Positions 1-6,819 of a DNA stretch of 8,279 bases are shown piece by piece. Source of the DNA: JAIVJN01 sp036732565. Its GTDB lineage: Bacteria; Acidobacteriota; Vicinamibacteria; Vicinamibacterales; UBA2999. A program made the position numbers and the translations under genes. Numbering within the stretch: the stretch's first letter is position 1; every line of letters begins with the position of its first letter. The DNA is taken from positions 1 through 8,279 of the forward strand of contig DAINCF010000317.1 in the NCBI GenBank assembly GCA_036732565.1. The letters are read 5' to 3'. The notes under the pieces were generated by a model. It was not told the DNA's origin. It made no database searches and saw only the letters and a list, made by a program, of their open reading frames with translations.

Positions 1-1072
1 GCGGGTCCCAGTACGGCGCACCCAGGCCGACGAACGCCGGCACCAAGAAGACACCGCCGGCGTCTGGCACCTGCGCCGCGAGCCCTTCGACATCCGCCGA
101 CGTCCGAATCGCGCGCAGGCCGTCGCGCAGCCACTGCACGGCCGCACCAGCGATGAACACCGACCCTTCCAGCGCGTAGCTCGTCACGCCATCGAGTTGC
201 CACGCCACCGTCGTCACCAGGCCATTCTCGGACGGCACCGGCGTCTCACCCGTATTCAGCAGCATGAAGCAACCGGTGCCGTAGGTGTTCTTCGCTTCTC
301 CAGGCGCGAAGCACGCCTGGCCGAACAGCGCCGCCTGCTGGTCGCCGGCGATGCCCGCGATCGGCACGGCGGCACCCAGCCACTGCGCCTCGGCCTCGCC
401 GCACACCTCGCTGCACGACCGCACCTCCGGCAGCATCGCGCGTGGGACGTCGAACAAGGCGAGCAGATCCTCGTCCCAGTCGAGCGTGTGGATGTTGAAG
501 AGCATGGTGCGGCTCGCGTTGCTGATGTCGGTGATGTGTCGTCGTCCTCCAGTCAGGCGCCAGATCAGAAAGCTATCAACCGTGCCGAAGAGCACCTCCC
601 CCCGGGCGGCACGCTCGCGGAGCCCCTCGATCGAGCTCAACAGATGGGCCAGCTTCGTCGCGGAGAAATAGGCGTCGATGACCAAGCCTGTCTTGCGGCG
701 AATCATGGTCTCCTGCCCATCCGCCTTGAGTCGCTCGCACATCGGCGCGGTCACCCGACTCTGCCACACGATAGCGTTCGCGACCGGTCGACCGGAGCTC
801 CGGTCCCACACCAAGGTGGTCTCGCGCTGATTCGTCAGCCCGATCGCGGCAAGGTCTGAGGCCGACGCATGCGCGGCCGCCAACGCCTCGCGCGCCGTGT
901 CGAGCTGCGTGTCCCAAATATCCTCGGGATCGTGCTCGACGTGACCCGGCTGCGGGTAGAACTGTCGCAGCTCGCGCTGCGCCGTCGCAACAACGTGACC
1001 ACGTCGGTCGAAGATGATGGCGCGGCTGGAGGTCGTCCCTTGATCCAGCGCAAGAATGTACTGCGAGGGCAT
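1..1072 (-). CDS. glpK: Glycerol kinase, N-terminal part (cut by left window edge)
   Basis: Cytoplasmic FGGY-family sugar kinase that phosphorylates glycerol to sn-glycerol 3-phosphate with ATP. I translated the minus strand by hand from the ATG at 1072-1070. It gives MPSQYILALDQGTTSSRA, the phosphate-1 loop typical of glycerol kinase, and stays open for 357 codons to the edge. The family is about 500 residues, so roughly the first 70 percent is present. Glycerol-binding residues fall at the same numbers as in E. coli GlpK: NQRETT gives R83 and E84, and DAYFSATKL gives Y135. The catalytic aspartate is D244 in GIAGDQQAALFGQ, and the conserved NTYGTGCFML follows. No frameshift is seen. No strong Shine-Dalgarno precedes the start. 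The gene is divergent from the acetyltransferase gene, with a 60-bp gap. Any partner such as glpF or glpD would lie outside the window to the left. Confidence 0.96.
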   Translation of the reverse strand, partial: MPSQYILALDQGTTSSRAIIFDRRGHVVATAQRELRQFYPQPGHVEHDPEDIWDTQLDTAREALAAAHASASDLAAIGLTNQRETTLVWDRSSGRPVANAIVWQSRVTAPMCERLKADGQETMIRRKTGLVIDAYFSATKLAHLLSSIEGLRERAARGEVLFGTVDSFLIWRLTGGRRHITDISNASRTMLFNIHTLDWDEDLLALFDVPRAMLPEVRSCSEVCGEAEAQWLGAAVPIAGIAGDQQAALFGQACFAPGEAKNTYGTGCFMLLNTGETPVPSENGLVTTVAWQLDGVTSYALEGSVFIAGAAVQWLRDGLRAIRTSADVEGLAAQVPDAGGVFLVPAFVGLGAPYWDP

Positions 1073-1132
1073 GTCGCCCAGGAGCCTATCGCAAGTTGGG
1101 CGGCTCCAGTGACTTACAATGATCGAACAGAC
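1073..1132. promoter_or_regulatory. Short divergent intergenic region between glpK and the acetyltransferase gene
   Basis: This 60-bp gap must carry the start signals for glpK (minus) and the acetyltransferase operon (plus), unless these lie inside the coding regions. On the plus strand a TACAAT hexamer at 1115-1120 fits a -10 box, and its predicted start point would be about 6 nt before the ATG at 1133. I find no good -35 partner. Minus-strand signals for glpK are not recognisable. No inverted repeat resembling a GlpR operator was found. The promoter call is weak and rests on one hexamer. Confidence 0.3.
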
Positions 1133-1633
1133 ATGACACTGAGCGCGCGCCAAGCGCGGGTCGAGGATGCCGAAGCCATCGCCGAGATCTACAACCAGGG
1201 GATTGCCGATCGGGTGGCCACTTTCGAGACGCGTCACCGGAGCGCAGCCGATGTGCGCCACTGGTTCGACGGCCGCCACCCGGTCGTGGTCGTGGAGAAC
1301 GAGGATGGCCGCCTCGTGGCGTTTGCCGCCACCTTTGGCTACCGCGATCGAGACTGCTACGCCGGCATTGCCGAGTTCTCTGTCTACGTCGACCGCGGAG
1401 TGAGAGGAGCGGGGGCGGGCCACGTCGCCATGAACGCCCTCATCGACGCGGCTGGTGATGCGCGCTTCTGGAAGCTGCTGTCGCGCGTCTTCCCCTCGAA
1501 CACGGCCAGCCTGGCCTTGCTGAAATCCGTCGGCTTCCGTGAGGTCGGCACCTACGAAAAGCACGCCAAGCTCGACGGCGAGTGGCGCGACGTCGTCATC
1601 GTCGAGCGCCTGATCCCGGCGAATCTGGACTGA
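1133..1633 (+). CDS. GNAT N-acetyltransferase, ArsN1 / phosphinothricin acetyltransferase-like
   Basis: A 166-residue single-domain GNAT enzyme, predicted to transfer acetyl from acetyl-CoA to a small amine. The closest remembered family is arsinothricin/phosphinothricin N-acetyltransferase (ArsN1, PAT/Bar). Supporting stretches are the N-terminal AEAIAEIYNQGIADRVATFET (with D13), AEFSVYV with E81 at the position of the Bar catalytic glutamate, the acetyl-CoA loop RGAGAG at 91-96, FWKLLSRVFPSNTAS with N123, GFREVG, and the C-terminal KLDGEWRDVVIVERL. The frame is open upstream to 869, but that part is antisense to glpK. I therefore chose the ATG at 1133, which places the GNAT fold at residue 5. 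There is no clear Shine-Dalgarno. Twenty-one bp separate it from the flippase-like gene, so cotranscription is likely. The true substrate could be arsinothricin, phosphinothricin, methionine sulfone or another amino-acid analogue. The sequence alone does not decide. Confidence 0.88.
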   Translation: MTLSARQARVEDAEAIAEIYNQGIADRVATFETRHRSAADVRHWFDGRHPVVVVENEDGRLVAFAATFGYRDRDCYAGIAEFSVYVDRGVRGAGAGHVAMNALIDAAGDARFWKLLSRVFPSNTASLALLKSVGFREVGTYEKHAKLDGEWRDVVIVERLIPANLD

Positions 1634-1654
1634 TGCAGGCGAATCCATCGGTCC

Positions 1655-2650
1655 ATGCCGCGTAGCGCCCCACAAATCATCTCGCTCGTCGCCGTGCTCG
1701 TTGGCAGCTCGCTATTCGTGGCCACGTTGTTCATGGTCGATCGAGAGGCGACGCTTCGGACGGCCGCGCGCCTCGGTTTGGCCCTTCCGCTGGTGCTGTT
1801 GCCAGGCGCGGTGTGGCACGGATTGCGCGCGCTGGGCTGGTACGTGTGCTTTCCGGCCAGCGCGAAACTGACGTATTGGAGGGTCTTCCGCGTGCGCCTC
1901 GCCGCCGATGCGGTGGCGTACTTCACGATTCGTGGGCTGGCGAGCGAACCGCTGCGCGTGTTGTTACTGTTGGATCGCGTCCCGCCGGAGATTTCCGCGG
2001 CGGCCACGGTCCTCGAGCGCACCGCCATGGGCATCTTCAGCGTCGTGCTCGTCGGCATCATCTCGCTCTTCGCGATGTCGTCCGAGCACTTGCCGGCGGA
2101 GTGGCGTCAGATCTTCGGCGTCCTCGCGACGCTCGCCGGCCTGCTGCTGGCGATCGCGCTGCTGCTGATCTCGCGGACGGGACGCTACTTGGCGCCGCTG
2201 TTCGCGGCGATTCATCGACGAACCGGCTGGCGGTGGAGCAGCGGCCGCGTCGTGGGGTTCGTGACGGAGGTCGAAGCCATCGCGCTCAATCTCGCTCGCA
2301 CCGAGCGCTCGCGACTGCGGACGCTCTTCGTACTGTCCGTCGCCTGCTTCGCGCTGATGATGCTCGAAGTGTGGGTGGTGTTCTGGGCCATCGGCGAGCC
2401 GGTCACGATCGTCGCCAGCGCCTTCGTGGAGACCTTCACGCGATCGGCCAGCGTGGTCGGCGGCGTGATTCCCGCCAGCCTGGGCGCGATGGAAGCGTCG
2501 AACGTCGCGGTGGCCAAAGGGCTGGGCGCGACCGGCGCGGGCTCGCTGGCGTTGGCACGGCGCGTGCGATCGCTGCTGTGGGCCGGGCTTGGGTTGGCGC
2601 TCTACCCGCGTGACACGCTGCGTGCCAAACAGGAGCTGCGTTCCTCATGA
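1655..2650 (+). CDS. Flippase-like membrane protein, LPG_synthase_TM / UPF0104 (YbhN-type) family
   Basis: A 331-residue inner-membrane protein without a soluble catalytic domain. It matches the transmembrane part of lysylphosphatidylglycerol synthases (PF03706 / UPF0104), a family thought to move lipids or lipid-linked molecules between membrane leaflets. Hydrophobic segments lie near residues 8-27, 41-57, 124-140, 155-173 and 225-246, with further ones toward the C-terminus. The family-like elements are FTIRGLASEPLRVLLL (90-105), a charged ER pair at 121-122, and GGVIPASLGAMEASNVAV (269-286), which corresponds to the conserved P-G-G-L-G-x-x-E loop of the family. Length is normal for the family. 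The start at 1655 follows the acetyltransferase stop by 21 bp. The stop overlaps the DedA gene start as ATGA, indicating translational coupling. Family assignment is fairly sure; the transported molecule is unknown. Confidence 0.85.
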   Translation: MPRSAPQIISLVAVLVGSSLFVATLFMVDREATLRTAARLGLALPLVLLPGAVWHGLRALGWYVCFPASAKLTYWRVFRVRLAADAVAYFTIRGLASEPLRVLLLLDRVPPEISAAATVLERTAMGIFSVVLVGIISLFAMSSEHLPAEWRQIFGVLATLAGLLLAIALLLISRTGRYLAPLFAAIHRRTGWRWSSGRVVGFVTEVEAIALNLARTERSRLRTLFVLSVACFALMMLEVWVVFWAIGEPVTIVASAFVETFTRSASVVGGVIPASLGAMEASNVAVAKGLGATGAGSLALARRVRSLLWAGLGLALYPRDTLRAKQELRSS

Positions 2651-3252
2651 TGGTCGGTCTCATCGCGACGATTCAGGAATGGGCCAGCGGCCTCGGAGGG
2701 CTCGGCCTGCTGATCGTGGCGGCCCTCGACTCGTCGTTTCTTTCGTTCCCGCAGGTGAACGATCTGCTGGTCATCTACCTCAGCACGCAGAATCCAGAGC
2801 GAATGCCGTACTACGCGTCGATGACGACGATCGGCTCGCTGATCGGGTGCTTCGCTCTCTACACGGTCGCGTGGAAGGGCGGCGAAATGTTCCTGCGCTC
2901 TCGCTTCAAGGCCGCGCACGTCGATCGCGGCATGCGGTTGTATCAGCGACACGGGCTGCTGGCAGTGGTCGTGCCGGCGCTGCTGCCACCGCCGACACCG
3001 TTCAAGCTGTTCGTCCTGCTGGCCGGCGCGGCACGCGTGTCACCATGGAAGTTCGGGCTCGCCATCGCGGTCGGTCGCGGCATTCGCTATTTCGGACAGG
3101 GACTGCTGGCCGTGCTGTACGGCGAGCAAGCGATTCAGCTCGTCCGCGATCACGGCGTCGAAGTGGGGATCGGTCTTGCCATCGCGGCGATCGCGATCGG
3201 CCTCATTGTCTTTCTGGCGCGCCGAGGCCGGCAATCGGCGGAGGCACGGTAG
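2647..3252 (+). CDS. DedA / VTT-domain membrane protein (YqaA-like)
   Basis: A 201-residue polytopic inner-membrane protein of the DedA/SNARE-associated (VTT) superfamily, whose members are linked to lipid scrambling, undecaprenyl-phosphate recycling and membrane homeostasis. Visible signatures are an amphipathic N-terminal region with LDSSFLSFPQVNDLLVIYL (27-45), a glycine-rich helix TIGSLIGCFALYTVAWKGG (61-79), the re-entrant-type loop VVVPALLPPPTPFKLFVLLAG (107-127), and GLAIAVGRGIRYFGQGLLA (137-155), where GRxxRY corresponds to the conserved arginine-bearing helix. A C-terminal membrane helix (173-191) ends in a basic tail. The start is either of two adjacent ATGs (2647 or 2650). The first overlaps the upstream stop by four bases, so translation is probably coupled to the flippase-like protein. 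The 3' end overlaps the opposite-strand gene by 50 bp. Family is confident; substrate is not known. Confidence 0.87.
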   Translation: MMVGLIATIQEWASGLGGLGLLIVAALDSSFLSFPQVNDLLVIYLSTQNPERMPYYASMTTIGSLIGCFALYTVAWKGGEMFLRSRFKAAHVDRGMRLYQRHGLLAVVVPALLPPPTPFKLFVLLAGAARVSPWKFGLAIAVGRGIRYFGQGLLAVLYGEQAIQLVRDHGVEVGIGLAIAAIAIGLIVFLARRGRQSAEAR

Positions 3253-4090
3253 GGTCGGACGGCGCGTAATCGAAGTACTGGCTCACGTAGTCCAAGGTGA
3301 CCCTACGTACGAGCAGCGCTCGGCCCGATCCTGAAAACTTGGTTTCGGATGGCAGCCACACACCATGGGCGCGCGTACGGGTCATGCGCACGTTCGCCCC
3401 TTCGTTCAGCCGCGCGATCATCCCCCACCCGAACGACACCGGCGACTGTGATGTGGCGACGACCTGAATCACCTCGAACTCGCTCTCGTGGACCCACGCG
3501 TCCCCCTCGAACACCGCGGCCACGCGCGCCTCGCGTGAAGACGGACTCACGCCAGGCTTCGGCGCGAAGTGCACGACGACGGTGGGCTCGCCATTGAGGA
3601 TGTCGCGCCGAACGAGCGAGAACGTAAAGAAGTTGAGCACTTCCTTGGCCTTGGCTTCCTCTCGCGCCCGTGTGACCGCCTCGCGGCGCTGACGCGCTTC
3701 GCGATCGCGCGCGCCTTCACGTTCCAGCCCCTTCTGCCAGTCACGGTAGCGCGTCATGTACTCGCGATCCTGCTCGCCGATTTCCGTGGGTGGCACGGGC
3801 TGTCCATCACGCTCGATCAGCCTTCGATAGGTCATCTCCTGCTCAACAGAGGGAAACACCTGAAACACCTCCACTGGTCCGGTGCCCATGGTGCCAAATG
3901 GGTTGAGTTTCAGTTCGGTGCGGCGCTCCTTGAAGCGATAGCGGCGCCAGAGGAGGGCGTTACTGGCCAGTCGTTCGCGTACGGCGGTAAAAAAGGCGTC
4001 GGAGTCGGGCAGGGGGCGTTCGCCCTGGGCGCCAAGCCCATGCACTGCCATCACCAAAGCCAGTCCAATCGTGATCGGAAGCAGGCGCAT
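3203..4090 (-). CDS. Secreted protein of unknown function (Acidobacteria-type hypothetical)
   Basis: I do not recognise a named family. From the ATG at 4090 the 295-residue product begins MRLLPITIGLALVMAVHGLGAQ, a good Sec signal peptide with cleavage probable near residue 22. There follow a short region with WRRYRFKERRTELKLNPFG, a long strongly charged and probably helical segment at 108-150 (rich in R, E and K), and a beta-rich C-terminal half. That half includes EPTVVVHFAPKPG, VAAVFEGDAWVHESEFEV and GVWLPSETKFSGSGRALLVRRVTLDYVSQYFDY. Alternating strands of this kind resemble LolA/LppX-like periplasmic folds, but that is an inference. Another in-frame ATG lies at 4102, four codons upstream; the frame stays open to 4147, overlapping the divergent gene. 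No Shine-Dalgarno separates the options. The last 17 codons overlap the DedA gene. A plus-strand frame at 3569-4132 looks like an antisense shadow. Confidence 0.72.
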   Translation of the reverse strand: MRLLPITIGLALVMAVHGLGAQGERPLPDSDAFFTAVRERLASNALLWRRYRFKERRTELKLNPFGTMGTGPVEVFQVFPSVEQEMTYRRLIERDGQPVPPTEIGEQDREYMTRYRDWQKGLEREGARDREARQRREAVTRAREEAKAKEVLNFFTFSLVRRDILNGEPTVVVHFAPKPGVSPSSREARVAAVFEGDAWVHESEFEVIQVVATSQSPVSFGWGMIARLNEGANVRMTRTRAHGVWLPSETKFSGSGRALLVRRVTLDYVSQYFDYAPSDPTVPPPIAGLGAPERQ

Positions 4091-4107
4091 ACGATGGCAC
4101 ATACGAT
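4084..4107 (-). repeat. Imperfect 12-bp tandem duplication over the start codon of the secreted-protein gene
   Basis: Read on the minus strand, ATCGTATGTGCC (4107-4096) is followed directly by ATCGTATGCGCC (4095-4084), with one mismatch in 12. Because 12 bp is four codons, the duplication produces two in-frame ATG codons, at 4102 and 4090, in near-identical contexts. It also sits at the edge of the divergent start region of the metallophosphoesterase gene. The repeat is seen directly; any effect on start choice or expression is inference. Confidence 0.7.
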
Positions 4108-4128
4108 AATGATGCCACGCTCTCACGG
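4091..4128. promoter_or_regulatory. Very short divergent start region
   Basis: Only 38 bp separate the ATG of the secreted-protein gene (4090, minus) from that of the metallophosphoesterase gene (4129, plus). An AT-rich core at 4105-4112 supplies a GATAAT hexamer on the plus strand (4105-4110) and, overlapping it, CATTAT on the minus strand (4112-4107). Both could act as -10 boxes, so the two promoters would have to overlap back to back. No convincing -35 elements are visible and neither gene has a clear ribosome-binding site. This is a weak prediction from hexamer resemblance. Confidence 0.25.
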
Positions 4129-4971
4129 ATGAGGCTTTGGGCGACAAGCGATTTGCACGTGGGCTACGACGTCAATCGTCGAGCCGTGGCTGAGTTGCCA
4201 CCCTATCCGGATGACTGGCTGATCGTCGCCGGCGACACGGGCGAACGTGCGTCGCAGCTCGACTGGGTACTGCAGCAGCTCGTCCCTCGCTTTCGGCAGG
4301 TCATCTGGACGCCCGGCAACCACGATCTGTGGACGCCGCGGCAATGGACACCAAACCAACGCGGCGAGGCGCACTATCGGCGCCTCGTGGATGTCTGCCG
4401 GCGTCATGGTGTGTTGACGCCGGAAGATCCGTACGCCGTGTGGCCGGGTGACGGGCCACGAACGGTCATCGTGCCAACGTTCGTGCTCTACGACTACTCG
4501 TTCCGCCCGGATGACGTCCCCCACGAAGCGGCGATCGCGTGGGCGGCGGAGACGGGAATCCGCTCCGCCGACGAGGATCTGCTGTCGCCGCATCCGTTCG
4601 AATCGCGCGAGGCGTGGTGTGCCGCTCGCGTCGCGCGGACGGAGCAGCGGCTTGCGGCGATCCCCGCAGACGTGCGGATCGTGCTCGTGAACCACTTTCC
4701 GTTGCGCTACGATCTCGCGGTAGCGCCACGCATTCCGCGCGTGTCGATCTGGTGCGGCACGCGCGCGACCGAGAGTTGGCCAACGCGCTTCCCCATCGAC
4801 GTCGTCGTCACCGGGCACCTGCACCTGCGCAGCTCGCGGCGGATCGATGGCGTACAGTACGAGGAAGTGTCGCTCGGGTATCCGAATCAGTGGCGCAACG
4901 AGCGCGGTCTCGAATTCTATCTACGTGAAATTCTTCCTCGGCCTCCTATCTCGGTAGAGGCGGGCCTCTAG
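4129..4971 (+). CDS. Calcineurin-like metallophosphoesterase
   Basis: A 280-residue cytoplasmic protein carrying the full set of dinuclear metallophosphoesterase motifs in order: D8-x-H10 in TSDLHVGY, GDTGE with D36, GNHD at 63-66, N188-H189 in LVNHFPLR, and GHLH at 229-232. Every metal-ligand position expected for this fold (PF00149) is present, so an active metal-dependent phosphoesterase is likely. The substrate (nucleotide, phosphodiester or protein) cannot be told from the motifs. The ATG at 4129 is chosen because the first motif begins only six residues later and the region upstream belongs to the divergent gene. No signal peptide is present. The gene ends 27 bp before the TonB-dependent receptor gene in the same direction, so the two may be cotranscribed, although their functions have no obvious link. 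A small inverted repeat (AGAGGC-GG-GCCTCT, 4957-4970) lies at its 3' end without a T-run. Confidence 0.92.
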   Translation: MRLWATSDLHVGYDVNRRAVAELPPYPDDWLIVAGDTGERASQLDWVLQQLVPRFRQVIWTPGNHDLWTPRQWTPNQRGEAHYRRLVDVCRRHGVLTPEDPYAVWPGDGPRTVIVPTFVLYDYSFRPDDVPHEAAIAWAAETGIRSADEDLLSPHPFESREAWCAARVARTEQRLAAIPADVRIVLVNHFPLRYDLAVAPRIPRVSIWCGTRATESWPTRFPIDVVVTGHLHLRSSRRIDGVQYEEVSLGYPNQWRNERGLEFYLREILPRPPISVEAGL

Positions 4972-4998
4972 CCCCAGCCTTGCGCCGATCTTCATCAC

Positions 4999-6807
4999 AT
5001 GATCCAGTCGTCGTCATCTCGCTATTGGTTCCTTTTCTACGTCGGATTCCTTGCCTTCCCCGCTCTCGCTGTCGCCGGCCAATCCCCCACAGCCGTCGAT
5101 GAGCGTGTCGTCGTCACCGCGACGATCACAGGTGTGCCGTTCGAGCACGTCACGCGCAGCGTCGATGTCATCACCCGCGAGCAGATCGATCGCCTGCCCG
5201 CGCGATCCATCGCAGACGTTCTGCGCCTCGTGGCCCTAGTCGACGTGCGCGCCCGCGGTGAAGGCGGCGTGCAGACCGATTTCAACCTCCGAGGTGCGAC
5301 CTTCGGGCAGACCCTCGTGCTCGTCGACGGCCAGCGCATCAACGATGCACAGTCGGGCCATCACAACGGCGATATTCCGGTGCCGCTCGATCAGGTCGAG
5401 CGCATCGAGATCCTGCAGGGAGCGGGCTCGAGCCTCCATGGCGCCGATGCCTTCGGCGGGACCATCAACGTGATCACTCGCAGCCGAACCGACGGTCCGA
5501 GGGCCGCTATTGGCGGAGGCGCATTCGGCTCGGTCGAGGCCTCGGCGTCTGCCACCGTGAAGGCTGGCGGCAGCAGTCACCTCGTGGCGGTTGATGGGTC
5601 TCACAGCGACGGGTACATGTTCGCGCGCGACTTCGACGTCGCCATCGCGGGCCTCCGAAGCACGCTCGGCCCGCGCACCCGGGCCTTCGCCGGCTTCACG
5701 CGCAAGGCGTTTGGCGCCAACGGATTTTACGGCGCGTCGCCGTCGAAGGAGTGGACCAACCAACTGCTGATGGGCGCGGATCACGCACTGACGCTGCCTG
5801 GATCGTGGCAGATGACCGTGGCCGCGAGCTATCGCACGCACGGGGATCGATTTCTGTGGGACGTGCGGCGGCCCGGCGTCAGCGAGAACATCCACCGCAC
5901 CCATGCGGTGGCGGCGACGATGCGCGCGTCGCGTCAATTCGGGTCGCGCGGTCGGCTTGCCTTCGGCGCGGAGGGCGGCGGCGACTGGATACGCTCCAGC
6001 AACCTCGGCGACCACACAGTTGCGCGGGAGAGCGCGTTTGCCGAAGCGCAATGGCATCCAACCGACGCCATCAGCCTGGTCCCGGCGGTCCGTGTGGACC
6101 ACTACTCACACTTCGGGGCGGCGACCAGCCCCTCGCTCTCAGGGGGATGGTGGGTGGCGCCGCGCGTGAAGCTGCGCGGTGCGGTCGGCCGCGCCTTTCG
6201 CGTGCCAACGTTTACCGAGCTGTACTACACCGATCCAAATCATCAGGCGTCGGGCGCGCTGGAGCCTGAGCGCTCGCTCACCACGGAAGGTGGAGTCGAT
6301 TACGTTCCGGCGTCCGGCTGGTTGGCGCGAGCGACCGTCTTCGCGCGTCGGGATCGCGACGTCATCGATTGGGTGCGTCCGACTCCTGAGGTCAGGTGGC
6401 GCACGACCAACGTTCGCCGCGTCAGCACGACGGGGCTCGAGCTTGGCGTGCAGCGCTCGGTCGGCGGCCCGAGGGGTGCGCTCCTGGGCGTGCAGTACGT
6501 GTGGCTCGACGCCGATCCCGAGGGCCTGAACCTGCTTTCCAAGTACGTGCTCGAATACTCGAAGCATGCCCTGGTCGGATCCGGCAGCCTCGTCCTGCCG
6601 TTTGGCGTCTCGTTGGGCCAACGTCTCGAGTACCGCGCCCGCTACGACGGCCAGCGCTACTGGCTGGCCGAGGCGCGCATCGCACGACGCATCAAACGCA
6701 TCGAGCTGTACGTCGAAGGCACGAACGTGCTGAACGAGAGCTATCAGGAAATCGCGGGCGTGGCCGCCGCGCCGCGCTGGCTTCGAGGCGGTGTGTCGGT
6801 CCGGTAG
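4999..6807 (+). CDS. TonB-dependent outer-membrane receptor (BtuB-like)
   Basis: A 602-residue outer-membrane active-transport receptor driven by TonB-ExbBD. The N-terminus has a signal peptide (hydrophobic 10-26, cleavage near 27). A TonB-box-like DERVVVT at 34-40 follows. The plug domain spans about 41-161, with SVDVITREQIDRLPARSIADVLRLV, FNLRGATFGQTLVLVDGQRIND, the GHHN motif at 120-123, VERIEILQGAGSSLHGADAFGGTINVITR, and then a beta-barrel. A conserved barrel region, LRGAVGRAFRVPTFTELYYTDPNHQASGALEPERS, is clear, and the C-terminal strand region VEGTNVLNESYQEIAGVAAAPRWLRGGVSVR is intact. Length and plug resemble the vitamin B12 receptor BtuB (about 600 residues), but cobalamin specificity cannot be shown and no cobalamin riboswitch is visible upstream. 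The protein ends in Val-Arg rather than the usual terminal aromatic residue. The gene starts 27 bp after the metallophosphoesterase gene and ends 12 bp from the convergent aminotransferase gene. Confidence 0.93.
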   Translation: MIQSSSSRYWFLFYVGFLAFPALAVAGQSPTAVDERVVVTATITGVPFEHVTRSVDVITREQIDRLPARSIADVLRLVALVDVRARGEGGVQTDFNLRGATFGQTLVLVDGQRINDAQSGHHNGDIPVPLDQVERIEILQGAGSSLHGADAFGGTINVITRSRTDGPRAAIGGGAFGSVEASASATVKAGGSSHLVAVDGSHSDGYMFARDFDVAIAGLRSTLGPRTRAFAGFTRKAFGANGFYGASPSKEWTNQLLMGADHALTLPGSWQMTVAASYRTHGDRFLWDVRRPGVSENIHRTHAVAATMRASRQFGSRGRLAFGAEGGGDWIRSSNLGDHTVARESAFAEAQWHPTDAISLVPAVRVDHYSHFGAATSPSLSGGWWVAPRVKLRGAVGRAFRVPTFTELYYTDPNHQASGALEPERSLTTEGGVDYVPASGWLARATVFARRDRDVIDWVRPTPEVRWRTTNVRRVSTTGLELGVQRSVGGPRGALLGVQYVWLDADPEGLNLLSKYVLEYSKHALVGSGSLVLPFGVSLGQRLEYRARYDGQRYWLAEARIARRIKRIELYVEGTNVLNESYQEIAGVAAAPRWLRGGVSVR

Positions 6808-6819
6808 AGATGCCGCCGG

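Noticed and set aside
197..859. Long plus-strand open frame (220 codons) and others in the same region
   Set aside because: It lies fully antisense to glpK, which shows exact family motifs over 357 codons; the frame's protein is Arg-rich with no domain.
1119..1136. Five-codon leader frame (ATG ATC GAA CAG ACA TGA) overlapping the acetyltransferase start
   Set aside because: Too short, with no ribosome-binding site or attenuation feature; overlap with the ATG is probably chance.
1813..2613. Plus-strand open frame of 266 codons in another frame of the flippase-like gene
   Set aside because: Arg-rich frame-shifted reading of a convincing membrane protein; no hydrophobic segments or domain of its own.
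3569..4132. Plus-strand open frame of 187 codons opposite the secreted-protein gene
   Set aside because: The minus-strand frame has a proper signal peptide and a sensible charge and strand pattern; this one has none.
4957..4970. Inverted repeat AGAGGC-GG-GCCTCT as a terminator after the metallophosphoesterase
   Set aside because: Stem is only 5-6 bp, lies inside the coding end and has no T-run; the receptor gene follows in 27 bp.
4972..4998. Cobalamin riboswitch or Fur box upstream of the BtuB-like receptor
   Set aside because: The gap is only 27 bp and contains no B12-box-like or Fur-like palindrome; the preceding bases are coding.
5236..6102. Minus-strand open frame of 288 codons
   Set aside because: Antisense shadow of the TonB-dependent receptor; composition is typical of GC-rich shadow frames, with no motif.
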